A stretch of DNA of 64,000 bases from Candidatus Accumulibacter similis (GTDB lineage: Bacteria > Pseudomonadota > Gammaproteobacteria > Burkholderiales > Rhodocyclaceae), in assembly GCA_013347225.1 (NCBI GenBank), contig CP054595.1:3778415-3842414 (forward strand), given 5' to 3'. Below the pieces are notes generated by a model that saw only the letters and a list, made by a program, of their open reading frames with translations, had not been told where the DNA came from and made no database searches. Positions 1-7,139 of the stretch are shown piece after piece (position 1 is the stretch's first letter; each line of letters starts with the position of its first letter). Position numbers and translations under genes: made by a program.

Positions 1-243
1 TTCGGCGTGCAGGCGCCAGCCAAGCGCGTCGGCCGCGGCGCGCGCGAGCTGCGTCTTGCCGGTGCCGGGCTCGCCGCGCACGAGCAGCGGCCGGCGCGCC
101 GCGTAGGCCAGCGTCAGCGCGTCGATCTCGGCCGCCGACCACTGGTGCCAGGCGCGCGCCTGGCCGGGGGATTCGCCGAGTTCCTGGACCGCGCCCGGCT
201 GCAGGGCGGCGAAGGGAGAATTGGGGGTGGCGGGTGCGGTCAT
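1..243 (-). CDS. MoxR-type AAA+ ATPase, N-terminal part (cut by window edge)
   Basis: The first 81 codons of an AAA+ ATPase run off the left edge of the window. The ATG at 241-243 opens a Pro/Ala-rich leader of about 35 residues, then a helix (EIDALTLAYAARRP) followed by LLVRGEPGTGKTQLARAAA, a canonical Walker A of the MoxR/dynein-related type. MoxR ATPases act as chaperone-like remodelers, commonly with vWA-domain partners. The gene lies just downstream of the DUF4062 gene on the same strand, so the two may be one operon. A 30-codon frame with a TTG start (259-351) overlaps the DUF4062 stop and sits in the gap, but nothing supports it being real. Walker B and sensor regions lie outside the window. 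Confidence 0.8.
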   Translation of the reverse strand, partial: MTAPATPNSPFAALQPGAVQELGESPGQARAWHQWSAAEIDALTLAYAARRPLLVRGEPGTGKTQLARAAADALGWRLHAE

Positions 244-347
244 CGGTTTGCCTGTCTGTCAGTTGAAGAGCGCGAGAAAAGCGGGCCAGGACTGCTTGAG
301 ACCGGCCCAGACGGGGGCGAGCCGGTCGACGCTGCCCTGGTCATCGG

Positions 348-1715
348 TCAAGTCCCCGGCGCCCGATCTGGCGGCGACTGCGGCTGCAGGATCGGCTCGA
401 AGGTCTCGCGCAGATCCGACTCGATCGTCTTCAGCCAGTCTGGGAGCGCGCCGTTGGGCGGCTGCCTGAAGAAACTCCGGACGCCGAAATCGCCACGCAG
501 ATACGCCTGCAGTTCGGCGCGCCGTTCGCCGCTCGCGAGGCGTCCGGTGGCGTTGCTGCTGACGACGAGCGCGGTTCCCAGATCCTCCTCGAGTTCGCGG
601 ATCAGCTCGCGCAGATAGCCGGGGCTGAGCTTCCGGTCGACGTCGACCGAACGACGCTGTATCGTCGCCCACAATTCGCTGCGCGAAAGCGCCAGGCCTT
701 CTTCATCGCGCACTCCGGGTTCCGGAACCGGATGGACGAGGGGAAAGACGTTGTCCGGTTCGTCTCTGCCGGGAGAAAAGCACAGTCCGAACCCCAGGCG
801 TGTCGCTGCCTCGATTGTCGCAACCAGCCGATCCCGGCTGAGCATCGGATCGTGATCGCTGCGCGCCTGCGCCTCGGCCTTGCACGGCGCTTCGAAGTGG
901 CGTTCGGCAGCTACCAGCGCGATGCGGACGATGGCGCTGCAGACGATTCCGTCGGCCGGCGAGCTGTTCGCCCAGGCACGCAATCCGCGGTCGAGAAAGA
1001 AGCGGCGCGTCGCCACCAGCAACCGCTCGACGGGCGCCGTTCGCGCGAGATCGAAGACCGCCTCCGGACTCGGCGAAGCGGCAATTCCCGCCAGCAGTCT
1101 CGCACGCGTGAAGCTCTGCTGCGTGCGCAACGTCGGCCAGTTCTGCTGCAGGTAGTTCCAGAGCAGCTTCTGCAACTCGGTCGCCGGTGGAGCGGCGTCG
1201 GACTGCGGTGCCTGCGGCGATGATCCATCGACGCCAGGTCCGGCGGCCCCCTGACCAGGCTGCCGCTGCAGCGCCCTGAGAACCTTCACCTTCAGATCGT
1301 CGGCGCTGCTGAACAGCGCAGCCCGCGGGATGGCGCTCGCCCCGGACGACAGGCGTGCGCGAAAGGCTTTGATCAGCGCCGGATCATTCTCGTTCGTGTA
1401 CAGATCGGTCCGGGAGGCCGGGATGGCATCGACTTCCCTGACGAAGACGAAGCAAGACAGACCCGCCGCCAGCGCGGCGTCGAATTCGAGTTCGGTGATC
1501 GACCTGCCCTGCCCCGGCGGAACGAATCCATAGCGCAGGCCGACGATGCCGATGTAGATCGCGCACGTGGCGACGTCGGCGACGCAGCTTTGCCAGAGTG
1601 GTCGCGGATCGGCCTCGTAGCTCTCGACGACCGTGTACTGGCCACTGAGGACCTCCTTGACCGCCCGCCGCTCCTCCTCCAGGTCGGACAGGGTCGAAGA
1701 CAGATAGAGTCGCAT
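348..1715 (-). CDS. DUF4062 domain protein
   Basis: A 455-residue protein starting at the ATG at 1713-1715. Residues 1-95 (MRLYLSSTLSDLEEERRAV...; YIGIVGLRYGFVPPGQGRSITELEFDAAL) match the DUF4062 pattern: an N-terminal strand with 'SST..DL..ER', then 'G.RYG..P' and 'S.TE.E...A'. DUF4062 proteins are known as N-terminal sensor or adaptor modules fused to varied domains, often in NTPase-based conflict and signalling systems. The remaining 360 residues have a Gln/Pro/Ala linker (about 165-190) and an all-helical C-terminal region that I do not recognise. The open frame continues upstream to 2180, but that part belongs to an IS66 remnant, so the later start is chosen. A defence role is inference from the MoxR neighbour. 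Confidence 0.75.
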   Translation of the reverse strand: MRLYLSSTLSDLEEERRAVKEVLSGQYTVVESYEADPRPLWQSCVADVATCAIYIGIVGLRYGFVPPGQGRSITELEFDAALAAGLSCFVFVREVDAIPASRTDLYTNENDPALIKAFRARLSSGASAIPRAALFSSADDLKVKVLRALQRQPGQGAAGPGVDGSSPQAPQSDAAPPATELQKLLWNYLQQNWPTLRTQQSFTRARLLAGIAASPSPEAVFDLARTAPVERLLVATRRFFLDRGLRAWANSSPADGIVCSAIVRIALVAAERHFEAPCKAEAQARSDHDPMLSRDRLVATIEAATRLGFGLCFSPGRDEPDNVFPLVHPVPEPGVRDEEGLALSRSELWATIQRRSVDVDRKLSPGYLRELIRELEEDLGTALVVSSNATGRLASGERRAELQAYLRGDFGVRSFFRQPPNGALPDWLKTIESDLRETFEPILQPQSPPDRAPGT

Positions 1716-1997
1716 GCCTTGCTGCTCCGGTTGCAAGCGTCCCGCGCACCCACCCCCGGGGTGCGCACGATCAGGCTGGCTTCCTTCGAGGTCACAACTC
1801 GTCGATGCGGGAGCGATGCCGCCGCTGGCTCGCGCACCCGACACGTGAGTCCGGGCAGACCAGCGACCCGCTTCGCCACCCCGAAAAGCACTCGCTGCGC
1901 GGATCGGCCGGCAGCGGATCCGGTCGCGACAACCATGTCCAATCATACCGTGGAGGTGGAGTGAAAGACATCGAAGGAGCGGACTTTGCGTTGTCCG

Positions 1998-2180
1998 GGC
2001 GGTCCCAGTAGCGCACCTTGACCAGTGTCGAGCGCCGGTTAAAGAGACGAAGAGTTGTCCGCTCACGGGGTCCTCGCGCAGCGCGTGGCGCGTCAGCGCA
2101 ATCAGCCCGTCGAAGGATTGACGCATGTCGACCGGGCAACCATAGACCTGCACGCGAATTCGCGCTTCCGGGAAGAACAT
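1998..2180 (-). pseudogene. IS66-family TnpB remnant
   Basis: From the ATG at 2178-2180 the frame reads like the start of IS66 ORF2/TnpB (FFPEARIRVQVYGCPVDMRQ, then SFDGLIALTRHAL, SGQLF). It then loses frame near 2055 and continues one frame over as FNRRSTLVKVRYWDR, the expected next TnpB block. It stops matching near 2000. The accessory protein is normally about 115 residues, so this is both frameshifted and truncated. Its start overlaps the upstream TnpA remnant stop (TGATG), the usual IS66 arrangement. Confidence 0.8.
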
Positions 2181-2483
2181 CAGCCGCGAACGAGGAACAG
2201 CTGCAGACCTCCGCCGAGGTCGAGGGTCAGTTCAAGACGCGCAGCCGACGGGTGCTCGCGGCGCAGCACGCCGACATCGAGGAAGGCTGCCGGCGCCGCC
2301 CGGGCGGGTTTGCTGCTGCCGCCGGCCTGCAGGCGGCTCCGCCAGCGATGGAAGCTGGTATCGCTGATTCCTTCGCGCGCAGAATTCAGCGACGCTCAAA
2401 CCGCTGCCGTCAAAGCGCGACAGCAAGACCCGCCACTGCTCCGCGCCACGCTTCACCCGCAACCTCCTGGTCGTCTTCTCCAT
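2180..2483 (-). pseudogene. IS66-family TnpA remnant
   Basis: The frame opens at the ATG at 2481-2483 (MEKTTRRLRVKRGAEQWR, VLLSRFDGSGLSVAEFCARR), typical of the small IS66 TnpA protein. A one-base shift near 2385 moves the rest into another frame, which reads EGISDTSFHRWRSRL and ends LTLDLGGGLQLFLVRG at the TGA shared with tnpB. The total of 304 bases is not a multiple of three, consistent with a single indel. No IS66 TnpC transposase remains nearby. Confidence 0.8.
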
Positions 2484-2752
2484 GCCTGACCTCATTCCGT
2501 GATCCAAGGAAGGGATTCTCGTCACGACGACGAGCGCGGGGAAGAACGCCGGCTGTTTATCGGTTACGCCTGCACGGTGGCCAGCGGCGCGAACGCTCTC
2601 TGCCACGCATCGCGCATCGCCGATCGCCACGCCCGTGGTCGGCGGCGGCGAGACCCCGACCGTGCCGCGAGCCGCGCGCGCGACGCGCACCATCCTGACT
2701 GGCGGCAACGGCACAGCGAGCCGGCGCCGCCGGCGGCGAATGCTACTCCGTG
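2484..2752. other. No recognisable gene
   Basis: Between the IS66 and IS5/IS1182-like remnants. Short open frames exist on both strands but show only Arg/Ala-rich shadow composition; I see no promoter, repeat or family motif. Confidence 0.5.
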
Positions 2753-2848
2753 CAGGCCCTGTCGCATCGCTTGAAGACCAAATCGGGACGAACCCGCGGT
2801 ACCTTGCGCACGCAGTCGGGCGAGCCCGTCTTCGGCATCATCAAATGA
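2753..2848 (+). pseudogene. Transposase C-terminal scrap (IS5/IS1182-like)
   Basis: The plus-strand frame reads QALSHRLKTKSGR, then LRTQSGEPVFGIIK and a stop. The 'R.K...EPVFG.IK' block is the conserved end of the DDE catalytic domain (the last acidic residue, E) in IS5/IS1182-type transposases. The expected following GFRQF block is missing because the sequence joins a different pseudogene there. Only about 30 residues survive, so the family assignment is tentative. Confidence 0.45.
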
Positions 2849-3250
2849 ACTCCCGCAAGGAATTCGGCAGCGGCGTCGCCGTCAGCAGCAGCCTGTGCTT
2901 GCCGGCCAACGCCAGTCTGGGTGCGCCGGCGATGACATTCGACGGCTCATGGCCATTGCGCAGGCGGTGCGCTCATCGATCGCCATCAGGTCCCGCGGCA
3001 CGGCCTGCACGCGCCGGCCCTGCTCCTGGCGAACTGCTGGGAACAGATGACGATTTCGGGCACCTCGAAGGGGCGGCACCGGCCTTGCCGGCTCGCGGCG
3101 TGATACGGCTTGGCTTCAGGAATCCGGCAGGGCAGGAGGAATCTTTCGGTCAGCCCCTGGCACCACTGCTGGCGCCGGTTGGAGGGCGCCATGACCGGTA
3201 TGCTGCGCCCGCGCTCCGCCCGCTTCCGGGAAAGCACCAGAATCACTGGC
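2846..3250 (-). pseudogene. SNF2-type helicase fragment, frameshifted
   Basis: On the minus strand, two or three frames together spell part of a SNF2/DEAH helicase. It starts with SIPVMAPSNRRQQWCQGLTERF (motif Ia region), then FEVPEIVICSQQFARS, then in another frame QAVPRDLMAIDE (DEAH box, motif II), and near 2850-2900 LALAGKHRLLLTATPLPNSL (motif III). The order and spacing agree with a real helicase core, but the frame changes between blocks and both ends are missing. Such helicases occur in restriction-like defence islands and as HepA-like enzymes; which one this was cannot be told. The fragment abuts a transposase scrap at 2848. Confidence 0.65.
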
Positions 3251-3294
3251 TGGTCAGCCCCAAGGGGCAGGACCAGCCGGCCCGGTGGCGCCCC

Positions 3295-3471
3295 TCAGCC
3301 GGCTTTGCCTGTGTCGTCACCCGCGGTCGATACGGGCAGAGCGGCTGTGTCGAGCCCGGAAGCGCCCTCCGGCACAGCCTTGGCAGAGAGGTCGCGCAGC
3401 CGCTTCTCCTCCTGCTTCCGCTTCTTCTCCAGCTCTCGCTGGCGCTTTTCGAACTGATAGTTTGGTTTCAC
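3295..3471 (-). CDS. Small highly charged protein
   Basis: A 58-residue frame beginning at GTG (3469-3471), with a TTG one codon upstream as an alternative. It begins VKPNYQFEKRQRELEKKRKQ and goes on EEKRLRDLSAK, i.e. a short strand followed by a strongly charged helix, then a Pro/Gly/Ala-rich tail. Short proteins with a 'PNYQ.EKR..ELEK..K.EEK' start are common as conserved hypotheticals in betaproteobacteria; function unknown. The frame is open far upstream to 3723, but that part has no family resemblance and overlaps nifM, so the short version is preferred. Confidence 0.5.
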   Translation of the reverse strand: MKPNYQFEKRQRELEKKRKQEEKRLRDLSAKAVPEGASGLDTAALPVSTAGDDTGKAG

Positions 3472-3662
3472 CAAGGCAGGAAATCCGACGACGGCAGAGA
3501 AGTATATGGGCCGCGATGCATGGCGGTCAAGCTGCGATCCGGTTGGGAGAAGATCAGGAAGAGCAGAGGAAGGCCCGCTCAGACCCGTTCCGTTGCTTGG
3601 CAGTCGACGGCCAACCGATGCCGGCATCTGTTGCCAGGCGTCCGTGACGCCTGCGTCGATGT

Positions 3663-4532
3663 TCACCGCTGGTGCGCAACAGGGGATCCTGCCCCAGCCT
3701 GCCGGCGCAGCGCCTTGATCCACGCCTTCTGGCAGCAGGCCTGCTGTCGGCTTTCGAGATGTTCGCGGATCGTCTGGCGGGCGTCCGCGAAGGTCAGCCG
3801 TCGTTCCTTGTGGATGGCATCGCAGCGGACCAGATGGTAGCCGAGTTCGCTTTCGATCACCTCGGAGAGCCCCCCCTCAGCGAGCGCAAAGGCCACCGCA
3901 TCGAGTTCTGGATAGAGTTGCCCACGCGGCACGCTGCCGAGCAGGCCACCACGCACCGCACTGGGGCATTCGGAATGCTTCAGTGCCTGCTCGGCGAAGC
4001 GCTGCGGCTCGCTGACGAGCCGCGTGCGAATGGCATCGATGCGGGCGCGCGCGTCGTGCCGCCCGCTGCCCGCCAGGTCCTCGTTGATGGTTACCAGCAA
4101 GTGTCGCAGCAGGCGTGTTTCGCCCTGGCGGAAGCGATGCTGGTTGAGGTGCCAGTAGATCTCGACGTCGGTATCGCTGATCGGTTCCGACCTCGCCGCG
4201 ACTTCCTCCAGCACCGCCTCGACCACCAGGTCGCACGCCACCGCCTGGCGCAACGACGGCACATCGAGGCCGAGGCGCCCGAGTTCGGCTTGAAACTCGT
4301 CATCGTCGGCGTAGCGACGACGGATCGCCAGCAGGCTGGCGTCGATCGAGGCCGCCGGCAGCAGCACGCTGGCCGCTTCCGGGGTCCCCAGGATCAGCGT
4401 CTCGATCTCCTGCAGCCGGGCGGCGACATGGCTGACCCGGCGCCGTTCGGCCGCGGTGAGAGACTCCAGCGGCCTGCCGAACAACTGCGCGGCAAGTTTG
4501 ATCGCATGGTAGATGCCACCCGCCTCAGTCAT
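3663..4532 (-). CDS. nifM: Nitrogenase maturation protein NifM (PpiC-type PPIase)
   Basis: A 289-residue protein beginning MTEAGGIYHAIKLAAQLF. Residues 1-125 form a helical SurA-like N-terminal part; residues about 135-265 resemble a parvulin/PpiC domain, with RLLRHLLVTIN, a stretch FAEQALKHSECPSAVRGGLLG and LSEVIESELGYHLVRCD. NifM is a peptidyl-prolyl isomerase needed for active nitrogenase Fe protein (NifH). The ATG at 4530-4532 overlaps the nifZ stop by 8 bases, showing translational coupling; an upstream start at 4586 would extend into nifZ and is rejected. It is the last gene of the nifV-orf-nifW-nifZ-nifM unit. Confidence 0.9.
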   Translation of the reverse strand: MTEAGGIYHAIKLAAQLFGRPLESLTAAERRRVSHVAARLQEIETLILGTPEAASVLLPAASIDASLLAIRRRYADDDEFQAELGRLGLDVPSLRQAVACDLVVEAVLEEVAARSEPISDTDVEIYWHLNQHRFRQGETRLLRHLLVTINEDLAGSGRHDARARIDAIRTRLVSEPQRFAEQALKHSECPSAVRGGLLGSVPRGQLYPELDAVAFALAEGGLSEVIESELGYHLVRCDAIHKERRLTFADARQTIREHLESRQQACCQKAWIKALRRQAGAGSPVAHQR

Positions 4533-4986
4533 CGTCTGACCGCCGCCATGCACCGAGCGCCGCCTCGGGCACCCACAGGGCGACACCCGCGAAGCAGTCG
4601 AAGTGCGTCCGGTAGACGACGCCCTGGGTCGCGGATCTTTCGAGATTCAGGATCTCGCCGCGACTGCCACCCGGGACGCGAACCTTCCCGTCAACGGCCA
4701 GGGGGCGCAGCGCGCGCACCCGCTGGCGAACCTCGAAACGACTCTCGATCCATGCCTCGTTGACGCCGAGCAGTTCGTCCTCGCGACAGCCAACCAGGCG
4801 CCCCTCGTCGAGGAAATGCACGGCGTAGATGATCTGGTTCTGGAGAAAGGTGCCGACCCCGCGTACATGACCGATGCGCCCGCGTCGCACCAGCAGCCCG
4901 CCAGTCGGCACACCGGGAAAGGTTCCGTCGTTGCGCACGTTGCGCGTCAGTCGTACCGCATCGCCATGATCCCAGCGCGGCAACAC
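4525..4986 (-). CDS. nifZ: Nitrogen fixation protein NifZ
   Basis: A 153-residue protein starting with a GTG at 4984-4986. The N-terminal PRWDHGDAVRLTRNVRNDGT and the block FLQNQIIYAVHFLDEGRLVGCREDEL are characteristic of NifZ. NifZ is needed for forming the second P-cluster of the MoFe protein. The C-terminal third, after about residue 90, carries a second SH3-like stretch (ALRPLAVDGKVRVPGGSRGEIL), so the protein is longer than some NifZ. It follows nifW by 4 bases and overlaps nifM by 8. Confidence 0.92.
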   Translation of the reverse strand: MLPRWDHGDAVRLTRNVRNDGTFPGVPTGGLLVRRGRIGHVRGVGTFLQNQIIYAVHFLDEGRLVGCREDELLGVNEAWIESRFEVRQRVRALRPLAVDGKVRVPGGSRGEILNLERSATQGVVYRTHFDCFAGVALWVPEAALGAWRRSDDD

Positions 4987-4990
4987 GGGT

Positions 4991-5305
4991 TCAGTCCGTC
5001 AGCGAGGAGAGGGGAACGAAGGACGACCCCTCGGCCCTCTGGAAGACGGCGAAGACCTTTTCGGCCTGCGCGCTGGAGGCGACGAAGTCGGCGTAGGCGC
5101 GCGCCAACCAGTGACGGTAGGCGAGGTAGTCGGGCGTCCTGCCGGCTTCCTGCCTGGCCAGATAGTCGTGAAAGCGTTGCAGGATGTGCAGGCGATTGAC
5201 CTGCACCACCGGCACGGAGAAGTCGATGCCGAAGTACTCAAGGAATTCCTCCGCCGAACTCAGCTCGGCGAGTTCGTCCGCAAAGGTGTCGCTGGCGCAG
5301 GTCAT
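4991..5305 (-). CDS. nifW: Nitrogenase-stabilizing protein NifW
   Basis: A 104-residue protein (ATG 5303-5305). It shows the NifW pattern: LSSAEEFLEYFGIDFSVPVVQVNRLHILQRFHDYL at residues 13-48, then a helical Ala-rich C-terminal half with AYADFV and VFAVFQ. NifW is associated with MoFe protein maturation and protection. Spacing to nifZ is 4 bases and the upstream ORF ends 15 bases before it. Confidence 0.93.
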   Translation of the reverse strand: MTCASDTFADELAELSSAEEFLEYFGIDFSVPVVQVNRLHILQRFHDYLARQEAGRTPDYLAYRHWLARAYADFVASSAQAEKVFAVFQRAEGSSFVPLSSLTD

Positions 5306-5320
5306 GGCTTTCTCCTCTTT

Positions 5321-5854
5321 TCAGTCCAAGGGTTCGGTGAGCGGTGCGTACTGGCGATCAATGATCTCGAGCAGCGGCCGGGCGCCGAGGGCATCGCGCT
5401 GGTCAACGCAGGCAATCGTCCGCAGGCGGCAGCAAGCCTCGCCGATTTGCCCGAGGCGCAAGAGGATCACCGCCGATCCCTTGAGCGCCAGCAGATGGAA
5501 ACGCAGCATGCCCATCGAGCGCATTGCCGCCTCGCCGAGCGTGCGTGGCCCAAGGTTGCGCCAGCCCCCGGCCAGTTGCAGGCGGCGGCCGCTGACTTCC
5601 AGCGCCCGCTCGGCGACGAGCAGGGCATCGTCGAGGCGATGCTGATAGAAATAGTAACGGTACAGCGCGACCAACACCGAGAGCTGCTCCGGCGCCAGAA
5701 AATAGGCAAAGAGCAGCCGGTGCTCGGCCACCGGCTGGCCGTAGTCACGCGCCGCGGCGTCGATCTGGGCCGCGACGCGCGGCGGACAGGGCTCGTCGAA
5801 ATAGAGGACGTCGTCACCAGGTTCGAGGAGTTCGAGTCGGGCAGCCATTGCCAT
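5321..5854 (-). CDS. Conserved protein of the nif operon, TPR-like
   Basis: A 177-residue protein (ATG 5852-5854; a second ATG lies at 5846-5848) of mainly helical make-up with TPR-like pairs: LFAYFLAPEQLSVLVALYRYYFYQHRLDDALLVAERAL and MLRFHLLALKGSAVILLRLGQIGEA. No catalytic motif or signal peptide is seen. It sits between nifV and nifW, 15 bases from nifW, so it is co-transcribed with nif genes. Similar 'tetratricopeptide-like' hypotheticals occur in other proteobacterial nif clusters; the role is not known. A scaffold or adaptor role in nitrogenase assembly would be inference. Confidence 0.75.
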   Translation of the reverse strand: MAMAARLELLEPGDDVLYFDEPCPPRVAAQIDAAARDYGQPVAEHRLLFAYFLAPEQLSVLVALYRYYFYQHRLDDALLVAERALEVSGRRLQLAGGWRNLGPRTLGEAAMRSMGMLRFHLLALKGSAVILLRLGQIGEACCRLRTIACVDQRDALGARPLLEIIDRQYAPLTEPLD

Positions 5855-5871
5855 CTTCCTTGATCATCGGT

Positions 5872-6996
5872 TCACGAGCGCAGCAGGGCCAGGAGATCGG
5901 CCGTCGACGGCGCCTGCTTCCTTTCGGCGACGAAGCCGCGCAGCCGCTGCAGGAACGCCCGTGCGGAGGCATCCGACAGCTCATGACCGAGGCCCGCCAT
6001 GACCTGCTGCACGGCGCGCGCTCCGGAATGCTTGCCGAGAACCACGCGATGACGCCGACCGACGAGACGCGGATCGAAACCCTGATAATTGGCCGGATCC
6101 TTCAGCAAGCCGTCGACATGGATTCCGGCCTCGTGGGTGAAGGCGCCTTCGCCGACGACGCTCTTGTGCCAGCACAGGGGGCGCCCGGAGGCGACGGCGA
6201 CCCGCTGCGAGATCGCGGGCAGGCCGGCGAGATCGATCCCGGCGTCGATTCCCTGGCACAGATGCAGCCCCAGTACGACCTCCTCCAGCGGCGCGTTGCC
6301 GCAGCGTTCGCCAAGCCCGTTGACGGTCGTGTTGAGGTGTGTTGCGCCGGCACGGGCGGCTGCCAGCGTGTTGGCCGTGGCCATCCCGAGGTCGTCGTGG
6401 GCGTGCATCTCGATTTCGAGGTCGCATCGCGAGCGCAGGTGGCGAATGCGCTCGAAGGTGGCGAACGGATCGAGCACGCCCAGCGTGTCGGCAAAGCGGA
6501 TGCGCTGCGCACCGGCGGCTTGCGCCGCCTCGGCGATCGCCACCAGCAGATCCGGATCGCCCCGCGAGGCGTCCTCGGCGCCGATGCCGACGGCGAAACC
6601 GAGGTCACGCGCCAGTTGCACGTGCACACCGATCTGCGTCAGCAGCCACTGGCGATGACGACGCAATTTTGCCTGCAGATGCTGATCCGAGGCGGGGACG
6701 GAGATGTCGATCGAGTGCGCACCGAGATTCGCCGCCAGCACGATGTCGGCACGATCCATCCGCGACCACACCATCAGGCGCGCCTTCAGTCGCAGTGCGG
6801 CGACCGCCCGGATGCTCTCGCGTTCGGCCTCGCCCATCGCCGGAATGCCGATTTCCAGCTCGGGAACGCCGACAGCGTCCAGGCGGCGCGCGATGTCGAT
6901 CTTTTCGTCGGGACTGAAGGCGACACCTGCCGACTGCTCCCCGTCACGCAGGGTGGTGTCGTTGATGACGATAGCGATCGCGGGTTGGTGGTTCAT
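5872..6996 (-). CDS. nifV: Homocitrate synthase NifV
   Basis: A DRE-TIM metallolyase of about 374 residues that condenses acetyl-CoA and 2-oxoglutarate to homocitrate, the organic ligand of FeMo-co. Visible motifs: INDTTLRDGEQSAG at the N-terminus (catalytic Arg, metal-binding Asp), MHAHDDLGMATANTLAA (metal-binding His pair) and NGLGERCGNAPLEEV. The C-terminal part has HKSVVGEGAFTHEAGIHVDG. Start choice is difficult: ATG at 7003-7005 and ATG at 6994-6996 are both possible, and the sigma-54 promoter at 7011-7026 predicts transcription from about position 7000, which would exclude the first. The later ATG is chosen. It is the first gene of the operon. Confidence 0.93.
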   Translation of the reverse strand: MNHQPAIAIVINDTTLRDGEQSAGVAFSPDEKIDIARRLDAVGVPELEIGIPAMGEAERESIRAVAALRLKARLMVWSRMDRADIVLAANLGAHSIDISVPASDQHLQAKLRRHRQWLLTQIGVHVQLARDLGFAVGIGAEDASRGDPDLLVAIAEAAQAAGAQRIRFADTLGVLDPFATFERIRHLRSRCDLEIEMHAHDDLGMATANTLAAARAGATHLNTTVNGLGERCGNAPLEEVVLGLHLCQGIDAGIDLAGLPAISQRVAVASGRPLCWHKSVVGEGAFTHEAGIHVDGLLKDPANYQGFDPRLVGRRHRVVLGKHSGARAVQQVMAGLGHELSDASARAFLQRLRGFVAERKQAPSTADLLALLRS

Positions 6997-7010
6997 GGCA
7001 AGCATCAACC

Positions 7011-7026
7011 TGCAATTCCAGTGCCA
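7011..7026 (-). promoter_or_regulatory. Sigma-54 (-24/-12) promoter of nifV operon
   Basis: On the minus strand the sequence is TGGCAC, five bases, TTGCA: a perfect -24/-12 element with GG and GC ten bases apart. Predicted start of transcription is near 7000, almost on the nifV start codon, giving a nearly absent leader. Confidence 0.85.
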
Positions 7027-7075
7027 GCAATCAAGCCATTGCAAATCAGTGTGTTACAGATTGTGATCGGAGAAT

Positions 7076-7091
7076 TGTCGGGTTTGCGACG
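7076..7091. promoter_or_regulatory. NifA upstream activator site (one mismatch)
   Basis: TGT-N10-ACG, differing from the NifA consensus TGT-N10-ACA in the last base. The ten inner bases (CGGGTTTGCG) are identical to those in the perfect site at 15341, which supports the call. It lies about 84 bases upstream of the predicted nifV transcription start. Confidence 0.65.
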
Positions 7092-7139
7092 CAATTGTCG
7101 GCCTGCTGCACGGCGGTGCGCACGGCGCCTGCCGCGCAC

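Noticed and set aside
259..351. 30-codon frame with TTG start between the DUF4062 and MoxR genes
   Set aside because: Only the overlap with the stop codon suggests it; no conserved residues or ribosome-binding site.
2635..3840. 401-codon plus-strand open frame
   Set aside because: It crosses a transposase scrap, a helicase pseudogene and the nifM end; composition is that of a shadow frame.
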